Shown here one piece after another: positions 1 to 8,339 of a DNA stretch of 64,000 bases. Source of the stretch: Tsukamurella asaccharolytica. GTDB taxonomy: Bacteria > Actinomycetota > Actinomycetes > Mycobacteriales > Mycobacteriaceae. The position numbers and the translations under genes are program-made. Each line of letters starts with the position of its first letter. The stretch's first letter is position 1. Below the pieces are notes generated by a model, which saw nothing but the letters and a program-made list of their open reading frames with translations, was not told the origin of the DNA and did no database searches. The stretch lies in contig NZ_VIGW01000005.1 of NCBI RefSeq assembly GCF_007858435.1, forward strand, positions 62,001 to 126,000, written 5' to 3'.

Positions 1-547
<547 letters not shown>

Positions 548-570
548 TCATACTGTGGAGAAAGGGAGGG

Positions 571-1107
571 GTGCCCGTGGACGAGATCGTCGCGCTGTAC
601 GACGAGGCCGGGCGTCCGACGGGCGCCGCGCCGCGGTCCCGCGTCCGCGCCGAGAACCTGCGGCACGGCACCACAGGCATCCTCGTCTTCGACTCCGCGG
701 GACGGATCTACGTGCACCGCCGCACCCCGATCAAGGACGTCTACCCGGGGCTACGCGACTTCTGCGCGGGCGGGGTGCTCCTGGCGGGGGAGGAGCCCGA
801 CGACGGCGCCGCACGCGAGGCCTTCGAGGAGCTCGGCGTGCACGGGGTCCCGCTGCGGCCCGCCGGGGTGCGCGCCTACGCCGACGCCCTCACCCGATTC
901 GTCTGCTTCCAGTACGTCTGCACCTACGACGGTGCCGTCGTCCACCAGCCGGAGGAGGTCGAGAGTGGCGCGTGGATGGCGCCGGCCGACCTGCTCGCGG
1001 CGGTCGCCGCGGACCCCGCCGACTTCGTCCCCGACTCGGTCGAACTCGCGTTGCACCTCGTCAGCGGTGGGTGCGGTTCCGGGCAGGATTCGTCGGAGGA
1101 GTCCTGA
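571..1107 (+). CDS. NUDIX hydrolase, YfcD-like
   Basis: Predicted pyrophosphohydrolase of 178 residues. A complete Nudix box (G-x5-E-x7-REUxEExGU) is visible: G68, E74, R82-E83, E86-E87, G89, V90. The preceding segment (HGTTGILVF, VHRRTPIKDVYPG, AGGV) resembles the YfcD/isopentenyl-isomerase-like branch. The GTG at 571 follows a purine-rich GGAGAAAGGGAGG; GTG 577 is an alternative start. The substrate cannot be told from sequence. The stop lies about 100 bases before infA, and an infA promoter is probably in between. Confidence 0.85.
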   Translation: MPVDEIVALYDEAGRPTGAAPRSRVRAENLRHGTTGILVFDSAGRIYVHRRTPIKDVYPGLRDFCAGGVLLAGEEPDDGAAREAFEELGVHGVPLRPAGVRAYADALTRFVCFQYVCTYDGAVVHQPEEVESGAWMAPADLLAAVAADPADFVPDSVELALHLVSGGCGSGQDSSEES

Positions 1108-1112
1108 GCGCG

Positions 1113-1118
1113 TAGAAT
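1113..1118 (+). promoter_or_regulatory. putative -10 element for infA
   Basis: TAGAAT, a good match to a housekeeping -10, lies about 100 bases upstream of the infA start and just after the NUDIX stop. No convincing -35 hexamer was seen, so this is a tentative call. Confidence 0.35.
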
Positions 1119-1215
1119 AGGTGGGTAGCGCGGCGTTCGGCCGCATGCCCGTCCTCCGACGGAGGGGCACAGGTCGCACACGGCGTCCGCTGAAGACAAC
1201 AGGATCGTGGAGGGT

Positions 1216-1437
1216 ATGGCCAAGAAGGACGGAGCCATCGAGGTGGAGGGCCGCGTCGTCGAGCCGCTCCCCAACGCAATGTTCCGCATCGAGCTGGAGA
1301 ACGGGCACAAGGTGCTCGCCCACATCAGCGGCAAGATGCGGCAGCACTACATTCGTATTCTGCCCGAGGACCGGGTCGTCGTGGAGCTCTCTCCGTACGA
1401 CCTGACGCGCGGGCGCATCGTCTACCGGTACAAGTGA
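1216..1437 (+). CDS. infA: translation initiation factor IF-1
   Basis: 73-residue S1/OB-fold protein that binds the A site of the 30S subunit during initiation. It is of full family length with the expected [16 protein letters not shown] start, [15 protein letters not shown] core and [13 protein letters not shown] end. The ATG at 1216 is preferred over an in-frame GTG nine bases upstream because it gives the canonical N-terminus and sits six bases after GGAGGG. In relatives rpmJ follows directly; here a convergent protease gene separates them. Confidence 0.97.
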   Translation: MAKKDGAIEVEGRVVEPLPNAMFRIELENGHKVLAHISGKMRQHYIRILPEDRVVVELSPYDLTRGRIVYRYK

Positions 1438-1460
1438 CCGCGTAGCGCGCAGGCGGATAC

Positions 1461-1494
1461 GAGAAAGACCCACCCCGCGGGGTGGGTCTTTCTC
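1461..1494. terminator. bidirectional terminator between infA and protease
   Basis: Perfect 34-base palindrome. Its arms begin GAGAAAGACCCACCCC and end with the complementary GGGGTGGGTCTTTCTC, giving a T-rich exit on both strands. It lies between the convergent infA and serine protease genes and would serve both. Confidence 0.85.
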
Positions 1495-1499
1495 GTGTT

Positions 1500-1580
1500 C
1501 GGGCTGGACCGCCAGGCGCAGCCCTCCGGGCTATACCGCCAGACGCAGGCCTCCGGGCTATACCGCCAGGCGCAGGCCTC
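1500..1580. repeat. three 27-bp tandem repeats over the protease 3' end
   Basis: Units at 1500-1526, 1527-1553 and 1554-1580 share the frame CGGGCTataCCGCCAGgCGCA followed by gscCTC. On the minus strand the innermost unit carries the last codons (GLRLAV) and stop codon of the protease. The two outer copies carry the same codons and lie beyond the stop, one with the stop intact and the outermost diverged (CTGGAC in place of CTATAC). The protein is therefore not lengthened. Confidence 0.9.
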
Positions 1581-2289
1581 CGGCCTGGGCGAGGATGAAG
1601 CCCAGGTCCCAGTAGTCGGACACCTCGGAGCCGTCGCGGCCCGGCTCCACCGAGCCGGTGGCGTGAATGCCGAGCGCGGCACCGTCCGACAGGCGGATCA
1701 GCGAGGCGCCGCTGTCGCCGGAGCGGAGCTTGAGATCGGTGCGGAAGCGGTTGTCGGTCACGTCGGTGACGCTGCCGCAGACCCAGCCGCTGGTGCGGCC
1801 CTGGCTGCACACCTTGTCGCCGATCCGGGCCTTGCCGAGCGAGCGCGGCGCGGCCTTACCCAGGCGGTTCACCAGCGGCACGCCCTCCTTGAAGGAGACG
1901 GTGCCCCAGTCGGGGTGCGCGACGTTGGTCGAGACCTCGTGGCCGTCGACCATCGCGGTGGGCGGATTCGAGGACTTCTCGATCTTGCCGACGGAGATGA
2001 GCGCGCGGGCTTGGCCGGGCGCGGGCACGGTGACCTCCTGGCCGGCCTTGCCGCAGTGCCCGGCCGTGACGCCGACGCGCCGGCCGTCCGGGGTGGTGGC
2101 GAGCACGCCGACGGTGCAGGCGCTGACCTCGATGCCCTGCGCGGTCTCGTTCTGCACCACGTCGATCTCGGAGCCGGGGCCCACGACGATGCGCGGCGCG
2201 GCGGACGCGGGCGCGGCGGAGACGACGCCGGCGGTCGCGAGGGCGACGGTCGCGGCGACGCCGAGGCGGCGGGAGAGGGACAGACGCAT
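1558..2289 (-). CDS. secreted chymotrypsin-fold serine protease
   Basis: 243-residue exported protease. A signal peptide is clear: MRLSLSRR, a hydrophobic run, then APASA at about residue 30. The triad is His78 in TAGHC, probably Asp127 in HPDWGTVSF, and Ser193 in SGDSGASL. Cysteine pairs around 58/79 and 161/171 fit disulfides. I chose the ATG at 2289 (AGGA seven bases upstream, clean signal peptide) over a longer start at 2322. It lies opposite to the ribosomal operon, between infA and rpmJ, an unusual place for an accessory gene. Substrate unknown; it resembles actinobacterial alpha-lytic/trypsin-like (S1) proteases. Confidence 0.88.
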   Translation of the reverse strand: MRLSLSRRLGVAATVALATAGVVSAAPASAAPRIVVGPGSEIDVVQNETAQGIEVSACTVGVLATTPDGRRVGVTAGHCGKAGQEVTVPAPGQARALISVGKIEKSSNPPTAMVDGHEVSTNVAHPDWGTVSFKEGVPLVNRLGKAAPRSLGKARIGDKVCSQGRTSGWVCGSVTDVTDNRFRTDLKLRSGDSGASLIRLSDGAALGIHATGSVEPGRDGSEVSDYWDLGFILAQAGGLRLAV

Positions 2290-2339
2290 CGCGGGTCCTA
2301 CCTGTCGGGATCGGGGGATCAAATCACGGAATCTTCGGT

Positions 2340-2357
2340 GGTGAATAGTGCATCACC
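2340..2357. promoter_or_regulatory. inverted repeat upstream of the protease
   Basis: GGTGA-N8-TCACC lies about 50 bases upstream of the protease start. It could be an operator or chance; no cognate regulator is nearby. Confidence 0.25.
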
Positions 2358-2421
2358 GGTTATTCCTGAGGTTAGCATGAGAGCCCGCTCTCGCGTGGGC
2401 GCGGCCTCGCTGTCGGCTGAT

Positions 2422-2450
2422 TTGGGGCGCGCGGGTGTGAAGCGTACACT
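2422..2450 (+). promoter_or_regulatory. putative rpmJ-rplQ operon promoter
   Basis: TTGGGG (2422-2427), a 17-base spacer and TACACT (2445-2450) form a housekeeping-type promoter about 100 bases upstream of rpmJ. It would restart transcription after the infA terminator and the inserted protease gene. Confidence 0.55.
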
Positions 2451-2553
2451 GGATCATCGCGTGCGTGCGCGGCTTCGTCGTGCGCTCCGTGGCGCCCTTC
2501 CGGCTACCGGTGGCGGCGCCTGAAAACACTGAGAACAACTGGATAGGACTGAC

Positions 2554-2667
2554 GTGAAGGTCAACCCCAGCGTCAAGCCGATCTGCGAGAAGTGCAAGGT
2601 GATCCGCCGTAACGGCCGGGTCATGGTGATCTGCGACAACCTGCGCCACAAGCAGCGTCAGGGCTAG
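2554..2667 (+). CDS. rpmJ: 50S ribosomal protein L36
   Basis: 37-residue zinc-ribbon protein of the large subunit: [14 protein letters not shown], then [15 protein letters not shown] and LRHKQRQG. The GTG at 2554 sits six bases after AGGA. It keeps the zinc-type residues (CxxC, later Cys and His), so this is the C+ form. It is followed by a 183-base gap before rpsM. Confidence 0.96.
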   Translation: MKVNPSVKPICEKCKVIRRNGRVMVICDNLRHKQRQG

Positions 2668-2723
2668 ATCAGTGCGCTTCGAGCGGTTCGCCGCTTGAAC
2701 ACACGATGACCTCTCCGCACCAG

Positions 2724-2743
2724 CAGGGGCAGACGAGCCCCTG
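2724..2743 (+). promoter_or_regulatory. small hairpin in rpmJ-rpsM intergenic
   Basis: CAGGGGC, a six-base loop, then GCCCCTG. A 7-bp stem in the 183-base gap between rpmJ and rpsM, with no T-tract. A weak attenuator or RNA-processing element is possible. Confidence 0.25.
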
Positions 2744-2850
2744 TGCACCCCCGGCTCGGAGGCCGGGGCCTCGGCCGGCGTGAAAGCGCCGGAACCACCG
2801 GGGACGGACGGGGAGCAGACCTCCGACTTAGAAGAAGGAAACCGCCAAGA

Positions 2851-3222
2851 ATGGCACGTCTCATGGGTGTCGATCTCCCGCGCGAGAAGCGCATGGAGAT
2901 CGCACTGACCTACATCTACGGCATCGGCCGTACCCGCGCGACTGAGATTCTCGCCGAGACCGGTGTGAGCCCGGATCTGCGCAGCAAGGATCTCAGCGAC
3001 GAGGACCTGACCAAGCTCCGTGACTTCATCGAGGGCACGGATTACAAGGTCGAGGGCGACCTGCGCCGTGAGGTGCAGGCCGATATCCGTCGCAAGATCG
3101 AGATCCAGTGCTACCAGGGCATCCGCCACCGTCGTGGCCTGCCCGTGCGTGGCCAGCGCACCAAGACCAACGCTCGCACCCGTAAGGGTCCGAAGAAGAC
3201 CATCGCCGGAAAGAAGAAGTAA
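2851..3222 (+). CDS. rpsM: 30S ribosomal protein S13
   Basis: 123 residues, [21 protein letters not shown] start, GIGRTRA helix-hairpin and a basic C-terminus ([15 protein letters not shown]) that contacts tRNA and the subunit interface. The ATG at 2851 follows GAAGAAGGAA. Its TAA overlaps the rpsK ATG (TAATG), so the two are translationally coupled. Confidence 0.98.
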   Translation: MARLMGVDLPREKRMEIALTYIYGIGRTRATEILAETGVSPDLRSKDLSDEDLTKLRDFIEGTDYKVEGDLRREVQADIRRKIEIQCYQGIRHRRGLPVRGQRTKTNARTRKGPKKTIAGKKK

Positions 3223-3632
3223 TGCCTCCGAAGTCGCGCGCCACGGGCGCGAAGAAGGGCGTTTCGCGTCGTCGCGAAAAGAAGAACGTCCCGCACGGCC
3301 ACGCTCACATCAAGAGCACGTTCAACAACACGATCGTCTCGATCACGGACCCCAGCGGCAACGTGATCAGCTGGGCCTCCTCGGGCCACGTCGGCTTCAA
3401 GGGCTCGCGCAAGAGCACCCCGTTCGCCGCGCAGCTCGCCGCCGAGAACGCTGCCCGCAAGGCGCAGGAGAACGGCGTCAAGAAGGTCGATGTCTTCGTC
3501 AAGGGCCCGGGCTCGGGCCGCGAGACCGCAATCCGCTCGCTGCAGGCCGCCGGCCTCGAGGTGGGCACCATTTCCGACGTGACGCCGCAGCCGCACAACG
3601 GCTGCCGTCCGCCCAAGCGGCGTCGGGTCTAG
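3222..3632 (+). CDS. rpsK: 30S ribosomal protein S11
   Basis: 136 residues, including the S11 signature [24 protein letters not shown] and the conserved end [12 protein letters not shown]. It assembles into the 30S platform. The start codon overlaps the rpsM stop by one base; rpsD follows after 21 bases. Confidence 0.98.
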   Translation: MPPKSRATGAKKGVSRRREKKNVPHGHAHIKSTFNNTIVSITDPSGNVISWASSGHVGFKGSRKSTPFAAQLAAENAARKAQENGVKKVDVFVKGPGSGRETAIRSLQAAGLEVGTISDVTPQPHNGCRPPKRRRV

Positions 3633-3653
3633 GGAAGGTAGGAGAGAGAAACC

Positions 3654-4259
3654 ATGGCTCGTTATACCGGCCCTGTCACCCGTAAGTCCCGTCGTCTGGG
3701 CGTCGACCTCGTCGGCGGCTCCGAGGCGTTCGAGCGTCGTCCGTACCCGCCCGGCCAGCACGGCCGCGCGCGGATCAAGGAGTCCGAGTACCTCCTGCAG
3801 CTCAAGGAGAAGCAGAAGGCGCGCTTCCTGTACGGCGTGATGGAGAAGCAGTTCTCCCGCTACTACAAGGAGGCGAAGGCCGCCACCGGTAAGACCGGTG
3901 ACGCCCTGCTGCAGATCCTTGAGACCCGCCTGGACAACGTCGTCTACCGCGCCGGCCTGACGCGGACCCGCCGCCAGGCCCGCCAGCTCGTGACCCACGG
4001 TCACTTCACGGTGAACGGCGTGCGCGTCGACGTTCCCTCGTACCGCGTCTCGCAGTACGACATCATCGACGTCCGCCCGAAGTCGCTCGGTACCACGCCG
4101 TTCCAGATCGCGCGTGAGACCCTCGGCGAGCGCACCCCTCCGGCGTGGCTCCAGGTGGTTCCGTCGAACCTGCGCATCCTCGTGCACCGCGTGCCCGAGC
4201 GTGAGCAGATCGTCGTGCCCTTCCAGGAGCAGCTCATCGTCGAGTACTACTCGAAGTAA
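3654..4259 (+). CDS. rpsD: 30S ribosomal protein S4
   Basis: 201 residues, MARYTGPVTRKSRRLG start, S4 RNA-binding domain in the middle (RLDNVVYRAGLTRTRRQARQLVTHGHF). Primary 16S rRNA binder. It lacks the zinc-binding cysteines of the long form. The Shine-Dalgarno is TAGGAGAG. Strong hairpins follow before rpoA. Confidence 0.98.
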   Translation: MARYTGPVTRKSRRLGVDLVGGSEAFERRPYPPGQHGRARIKESEYLLQLKEKQKARFLYGVMEKQFSRYYKEAKAATGKTGDALLQILETRLDNVVYRAGLTRTRRQARQLVTHGHFTVNGVRVDVPSYRVSQYDIIDVRPKSLGTTPFQIARETLGERTPPAWLQVVPSNLRILVHRVPEREQIVVPFQEQLIVEYYSK

Positions 4260-4266
4260 GTAGTAC

Positions 4267-4320
4267 GGGCCGCCGGTAGATCGCCGGCGGCCCTCTACGG
4301 GCGTCAAATAGCGGACGCCC
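4267..4320 (+). promoter_or_regulatory. double hairpin between rpsD and rpoA
   Basis: The first stem is 10 bp (GGGCCGCCGG at 4267-4276 with CCGGCGGCCC at 4284-4293, loop of seven). The second is 7 bp (GGGCGTC at 4299-4305 with GACGCCC at 4314-4320). Neither has a T-run. This is a candidate attenuator or processing site adjusting rpoA relative to rpsD. Confidence 0.5.
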
Positions 4321-4338
4321 AGAGAGAAGGAATACTCA

Positions 4339-5397
4339 ATGCTCATCTCGCAGCGACCCACCCTCAGCGAAGAGGTCATCTCCGACGCGCGCTCGAAGTT
4401 CATCATCGAGCCGCTGGAGCCGGGCTTCGGTTACACGCTGGGCAACTCGCTCCGCCGCACGCTGCTGTCGTCCATCCCGGGCGCGGCCGTGACCAGCATC
4501 CGCATCGACGGCGTGCTGCACGAGTTCACCACGGTTCCGGGCGTCAAGGAGGATGTCACCGACATCATCCTGAACCTCAAGGGCCTGGTCGTCTCGTCGG
4601 AGGACGACGAGCCGGTCACCATGTACGTGCGCAAGCAGGGTCCGGGCGCCGTCACCGCGGGCGACATCGTTCCCCCGGCGTCGGTCACCGTTCACAACCC
4701 CGACCTGCACATCGCCACCCTGAACGACAAGGGCAAGCTCGAGATCGAGCTCGTCGTCGAGCGGGGCCGCGGCTACGTGCCGGCCGTGCAGAACAAGGCG
4801 TCGGGCGCCGAGATCGGCCGGATCCCGGTCGACTCGATCTACTCGCCCGTGCTGAAGGTGACCTACAAGGTCGAGGCCACCCGTGTCGAGCAGCGCACCG
4901 ACTTCGATCGTCTGATCCTGGACGTCGAGACCAAGAACTCGATGACCGCGCGCGACGCCCTGGCGTCGGCGGGTAAGACCCTGGTCGAGCTCTTCGGCCT
5001 GGCGCGCGAGCTCAACGTCGAGGCCGAGGGCATCGAGATCGGCCCGTCGCCGGCCGAGGCCGACCACATCGCGGCGTTCTCGCTGCCGATCGAGGACCTC
5101 GACCTGACGGTGCGCTCGTACAACTGCCTCAAGCGCGAGGGTGTGCATACCGTGGGCGAGCTCGTGGCCCGCACCGAGTCCGATCTTCTCGACATCCGTA
5201 ACTTCGGTCAGAAGTCGATCGACGAGGTCAAGGTCAAGCTGCACGCGCTGGGTCTGGCCCTCAAGGACAGCCCCGCGTCGTTCGATCCGTCGCAGGTCGA
5301 CGGGTACGACCCGGCCACCGGTACCTGGAGCGACGAGCCGTCGTTCTCGGGCGACGCCGATGGCGACCAGGATTACGCCGAGACCGAGCAGCTCTGA
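4339..5397 (+). CDS. rpoA: DNA-directed RNA polymerase alpha subunit
   Basis: 352 residues. The N-terminal dimerisation/assembly domain (about 1-230) has [21 protein letters not shown] linker then leads to the alpha-CTD (about 245-315; [31 protein letters not shown]), which binds UP elements and activators. An acidic tail ends the protein. The ATG at 4339 follows AGAAGGA. Confidence 0.98.
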   Translation: MLISQRPTLSEEVISDARSKFIIEPLEPGFGYTLGNSLRRTLLSSIPGAAVTSIRIDGVLHEFTTVPGVKEDVTDIILNLKGLVVSSEDDEPVTMYVRKQGPGAVTAGDIVPPASVTVHNPDLHIATLNDKGKLEIELVVERGRGYVPAVQNKASGAEIGRIPVDSIYSPVLKVTYKVEATRVEQRTDFDRLILDVETKNSMTARDALASAGKTLVELFGLARELNVEAEGIEIGPSPAEADHIAAFSLPIEDLDLTVRSYNCLKREGVHTVGELVARTESDLLDIRNFGQKSIDEVKVKLHALGLALKDSPASFDPSQVDGYDPATGTWSDEPSFSGDADGDQDYAETEQL

Positions 5398-5431
5398 GCT
5401 AACCAGCTCGTAAAACCCCACAGGAGAAACA

Positions 5432-6139
5432 ATGCCTAGGCCCACTAAGGGCGCCCGGATGGGCGGCTCGGCCTCGCACCAGAAGCACATTCTGGCGAAC
5501 CTCGCGACCGCGCTCTTCGAGCACGGCCGCATCGAGACCACCGAGTCCCGCGCCAAGCGCCTGCGCCCCTACGCGGAGAAGCTGATCAGCCATGCCAAGC
5601 ACGGCAAGCTGGCCAACCGCCGCGAGGTCATGAAGGAGATCCGCAACAAGGACGTCGTGCACGTGCTGTTCGCGGAGATCGCTCCGGCCGTCGCCGACCG
5701 TCAGGGCGGCTACACCCGGATCATCAAGACCGAGAACCGGAAGGGCGACAACGCCCCGATGGCGGTCATCGAGATCGTGACCGAGCAGCTCGCCGCCACC
5801 GAGGCCTCGCGCGCCACCCGCGTCGCCGCCTCGCAGGCCGCGGCCAAGTCCGCCGCCGTCGAGGCTGCGGAGATCACCGAGACCGAGGCTCCGGCCGAGG
5901 ACGCGGCCGAGGGCTCGGACCTCCCAGCCGGCGCGCACGCGCCGCTCGAGGACGTCAACGAGGCCCCCGAGGGCTTCCCGATCAAGGGCAACGCCGATTC
6001 GAAGCTGTACCACCGCCCCGGTACCCGCTTCTTCGACTCGACGGTCGCCGAGATCTGGTTCGCCGACGAGGCTTCGGCCGAGGCCGCGGGCTACTCGCTG
6101 CCGAAGTCACAGCAGGAGGACGCCTCCGACTCGGAGTAG
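5432..6139 (+). CDS. rplQ: 50S ribosomal protein L17 with C-terminal extension
   Basis: The L17 domain occupies about residues 1-120 ([25 protein letters not shown]-type core, [16 protein letters not shown]). It is followed by an Ala/Glu-rich linker and a second conserved-looking module at about 183-224 ([38 protein letters not shown]). That module resembles the small 'sunset' domain found as a tail on various actinobacterial proteins. At 235 residues it is about twice the length of a minimal bacterial L17. The Shine-Dalgarno is AGGAGAAAC. Confidence 0.96.
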   Translation: MPRPTKGARMGGSASHQKHILANLATALFEHGRIETTESRAKRLRPYAEKLISHAKHGKLANRREVMKEIRNKDVVHVLFAEIAPAVADRQGGYTRIIKTENRKGDNAPMAVIEIVTEQLAATEASRATRVAASQAAAKSAAVEAAEITETEAPAEDAAEGSDLPAGAHAPLEDVNEAPEGFPIKGNADSKLYHRPGTRFFDSTVAEIWFADEASAEAAGYSLPKSQQEDASDSE

Positions 6140-6153
6140 TCACCCACGCACGC

Positions 6154-6186
6154 AAGCCCGCCATCTGCATCGCAGGTGGCGGGCTT
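6154..6186. terminator. rplQ terminator
   Basis: 15-bp stem (AAGCCCGCCATCTGC with GCAGGTGGCGGGCTT, one G-T pair) and 3-base loop, just after rplQ and before the convergent SRPBCC gene. Confidence 0.8.
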
Positions 6187-6279
6187 CGTCGTCTCCCTGC
6201 CGTCGTCTCCTGACTTAACAGCGTTAGCCCAGATGCCCACCAGGGACTTCTTCTGCGAGCACTGCTACTTACTCGACGG

Positions 6280-6741
6280 TCAGCCGTGCGTCGCCGCGAT
6301 CACGGCGTCGACGGTGGCCCGCACCTTCTCCGCCGACACCCGCGGCAGCGTGAAGCGCGCGAGATACGCCTCGTCGGTCACGCGCGACCAGTCGCAGGTG
6401 ACGGCGATGAGCGTCCCGTTTCCCTCCGGGGTGAACGTCCACGACCACTCGACGCCGACCGGCGGCTTCCCCCGCCTGGCGGGCAGCCACGCGAGCCGCG
6501 TGCCCGGATCGAACGCGGTCACGTGGTTGTCCACCGAGTACTCTCGCCCGTCCTCTGCGGTCATCTCCATGCCGAAGACGTCGCCGACGGCGGTGATCAC
6601 CTCGGGACTGCCGGCGGAGACGCCGCGGAGCATGCCGGAGCCGTCGGCCGCCGCGTGCACTGCAGGGCGGGTGAGGGCGTCGAACAGCACCTCGGGCGGG
6701 ACGTCGGCGGTGACGGTCACAGTCTGTGCGGTGTCGGTCAT
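6280..6741 (-). CDS. SRPBCC (START-like) ligand-binding fold protein
   Basis: 153 residues. It starts [24 protein letters not shown], the first strand and helix of the AHSA1/polyketide-cyclase-like fold, and continues with [23 protein letters not shown] typical of late strands. A soluble helix-grip pocket for a small hydrophobic ligand is inferred; the ligand is unknown. It is divergent from truA (42 bases between starts) and convergent with rplQ. Confidence 0.75.
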   Translation of the reverse strand: MTDTAQTVTVTADVPPEVLFDALTRPAVHAAADGSGMLRGVSAGSPEVITAVGDVFGMEMTAEDGREYSVDNHVTAFDPGTRLAWLPARRGKPPVGVEWSWTFTPEGNGTLIAVTCDWSRVTDEAYLARFTLPRVSAEKVRATVDAVIAATHG

Positions 6742-6783
6742 GAGGCCGACGCTACGCCGCTCACCGGTAGAATTTCCGGCGAT

Positions 6784-7617
6784 ATGACTCGCTACCGCCT
6801 CGACATCGCCTACGACGGCACCGACTTCAGCGGGTGGGCCCGCCAGCCCGAGCGGCGCACCGTCTGCGGCGTGCTGGAAGAGGTGATCGGCACGATCCTG
6901 CGGACGGACGTGCAGCTCACCGTGGCCGGCCGCACCGACGCGGGCGTCCACGCCACGGGGCAGGTCGCCCATCTCGACACCGACGTCGCCCTGCCCGACG
7001 GCCCGGTCCGCCGCCTCGCACGGATGCTCCCGCAGGACGTCCGCGTCACCACGATCAGCACCGCCCCGCCCGAGTTCGACGCCCGCTTCTCCGCCCTGCG
7101 CCGCCACTACGAGTACCGCCTCACCGATGCCCCCTTCGGCGCGAACCCGCTGCGCGCCCGCGACACCGCGCCGTGGCGGCGGCCCGTCGACGTGGACCGG
7201 ATGCAGGAGGCGAGCGACCGGTTGCTCGGCCTGCACGACTTCGCCGCCTTCTGCCGCCGCCGCGAGGGCGCCACGACGGTCCGCGAGCTGCAGCGCTTCG
7301 CCTGGCGCCGCGACGCCGACGGGGTGTGCACCGCGGAGGTCTCCGCCGACGCCTTCTGCTGGTCGATGGTGCGGTCCCTCGTCGGGGCGGTCGCCGCGGT
7401 CGGGGAGGGCCGACGGTCCGCCGACTGGGCCGCCGGGCTGCTCGACGAGCGCGAGCGCTCCAGCGCCATCAACGTGGCCGCGGCGTGCGGGCTCACGCTG
7501 GTCCGCGTCGACTACCCCGCCGACGACGAGCTCGCCGCGCGCAACCTGATCACCCGCGAGAAGCGCGAGGTCGACGGCCCGGGGCCGGGCGCGAGCGGCG
7601 GCTGCTGCGGCGACTGA
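6784..7617 (+). CDS. truA: tRNA pseudouridine(38-40) synthase TruA
   Basis: 277 residues. The catalytic aspartate Asp52 lies in [14 protein letters not shown]. The N-terminus ([13 protein letters not shown]) and the C-terminal [13 protein letters not shown] segment are both diagnostic. It modifies the anticodon arm at positions 38-40. The ATG at 6784 gives the normal start. The end is a short Gly/Cys tail (GGCCGD). Its position after rplQ is conserved in the order. Confidence 0.96.
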   Translation: MTRYRLDIAYDGTDFSGWARQPERRTVCGVLEEVIGTILRTDVQLTVAGRTDAGVHATGQVAHLDTDVALPDGPVRRLARMLPQDVRVTTISTAPPEFDARFSALRRHYEYRLTDAPFGANPLRARDTAPWRRPVDVDRMQEASDRLLGLHDFAAFCRRREGATTVRELQRFAWRRDADGVCTAEVSADAFCWSMVRSLVGAVAAVGEGRRSADWAAGLLDERERSSAINVAAACGLTLVRVDYPADDELAARNLITREKREVDGPGPGASGGCCGD

Positions 7618-7685
7618 CGGAGCTTGGGGCGCCGTTCGCCCGGAGTTCACGGCAGCGACGCCCGTCGCGTGAATACTCGGGTGAT

Positions 7686-8330
7686 GTGAACCCCTTCGAC
7701 ATCACGGGCTTCCTCGGCTCCGCGGGCCTCATCGGCCTGATCCTGCTGATCTTCATCGAGACCGGCCTGCTGGTGGGCTTCATCTTCCCTGGGGATTCGA
7801 TCCTGTTCACCGCGGGCATCTTCGCGGCGCAGCCCCAGCCCTTCGCGGAGCTGTGGCAACTGCTGGTGTTCCTCCCGATCGCGGCGATCCTCGGCGACCA
7901 GTGCGGCTACGCCCTCGGCCGGTACGCGGGCCCGAAGGTGATGCGCGGCAGAGTCATGAACTTCATCGGGCAGGGCCCTGTCGACAAGACGTACGCCTTC
8001 TTCGACAAGTACGGCCCGTTCACGGTGATGTTCGCGCGGTTCATCGGTATCGTCCGCACGCTGGTGCCCGTGCTCGCGGGCTTCTCGCGGATGAACCACC
8101 GCACCTTCACGCTGTTCTCGGTGCTCGGTTCGATCCTGTGGTGCGACGGCATCGTGCTGCTCGGCTACTACCTCGGCGGCATCCCGCTGCTGCGCGACCA
8201 CCTCGAGGTGCTGTTCATCGGCTCCGCGCTGACGATCATCATCCCCATCGTGATCACCGTGATCACCCGTCGGCGCGCCCGCAAGCGCGAATCCGCGGAA
8301 GCCGCGACGGCGGAGCCCGCCACGCGCTAA
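7686..8330 (+). CDS. DedA family membrane protein
   Basis: 214 residues. DedA/SNARE-associated core: ETGLLVGFIFPGDSILF near the N-terminus, FARFIGIVRTLVPVLAGF re-entrant motif in the middle, and a GYYLG segment. Family members are membrane proteins implicated in lipid-carrier flipping and envelope homeostasis. The GTG at 7686 has no strong Shine-Dalgarno. It ends nine bases before the first ESX-associated gene. Confidence 0.88.
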   Translation: MNPFDITGFLGSAGLIGLILLIFIETGLLVGFIFPGDSILFTAGIFAAQPQPFAELWQLLVFLPIAAILGDQCGYALGRYAGPKVMRGRVMNFIGQGPVDKTYAFFDKYGPFTVMFARFIGIVRTLVPVLAGFSRMNHRTFTLFSVLGSILWCDGIVLLGYYLGGIPLLRDHLEVLFIGSALTIIIPIVITVITRRRARKRESAEAATAEPATR

Positions 8331-8339
8331 TCTCCCCGC

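Noticed and set aside
3111-4406. 431-residue minus-strand frame across rpsM-rpsD
   Set aside because: Shadow of ribosomal protein genes; no recognisable motif.
6187-6279. tRNA-like or regulatory RNA after rplQ
   Set aside because: No cloverleaf arms or T-loop sequence could be found.
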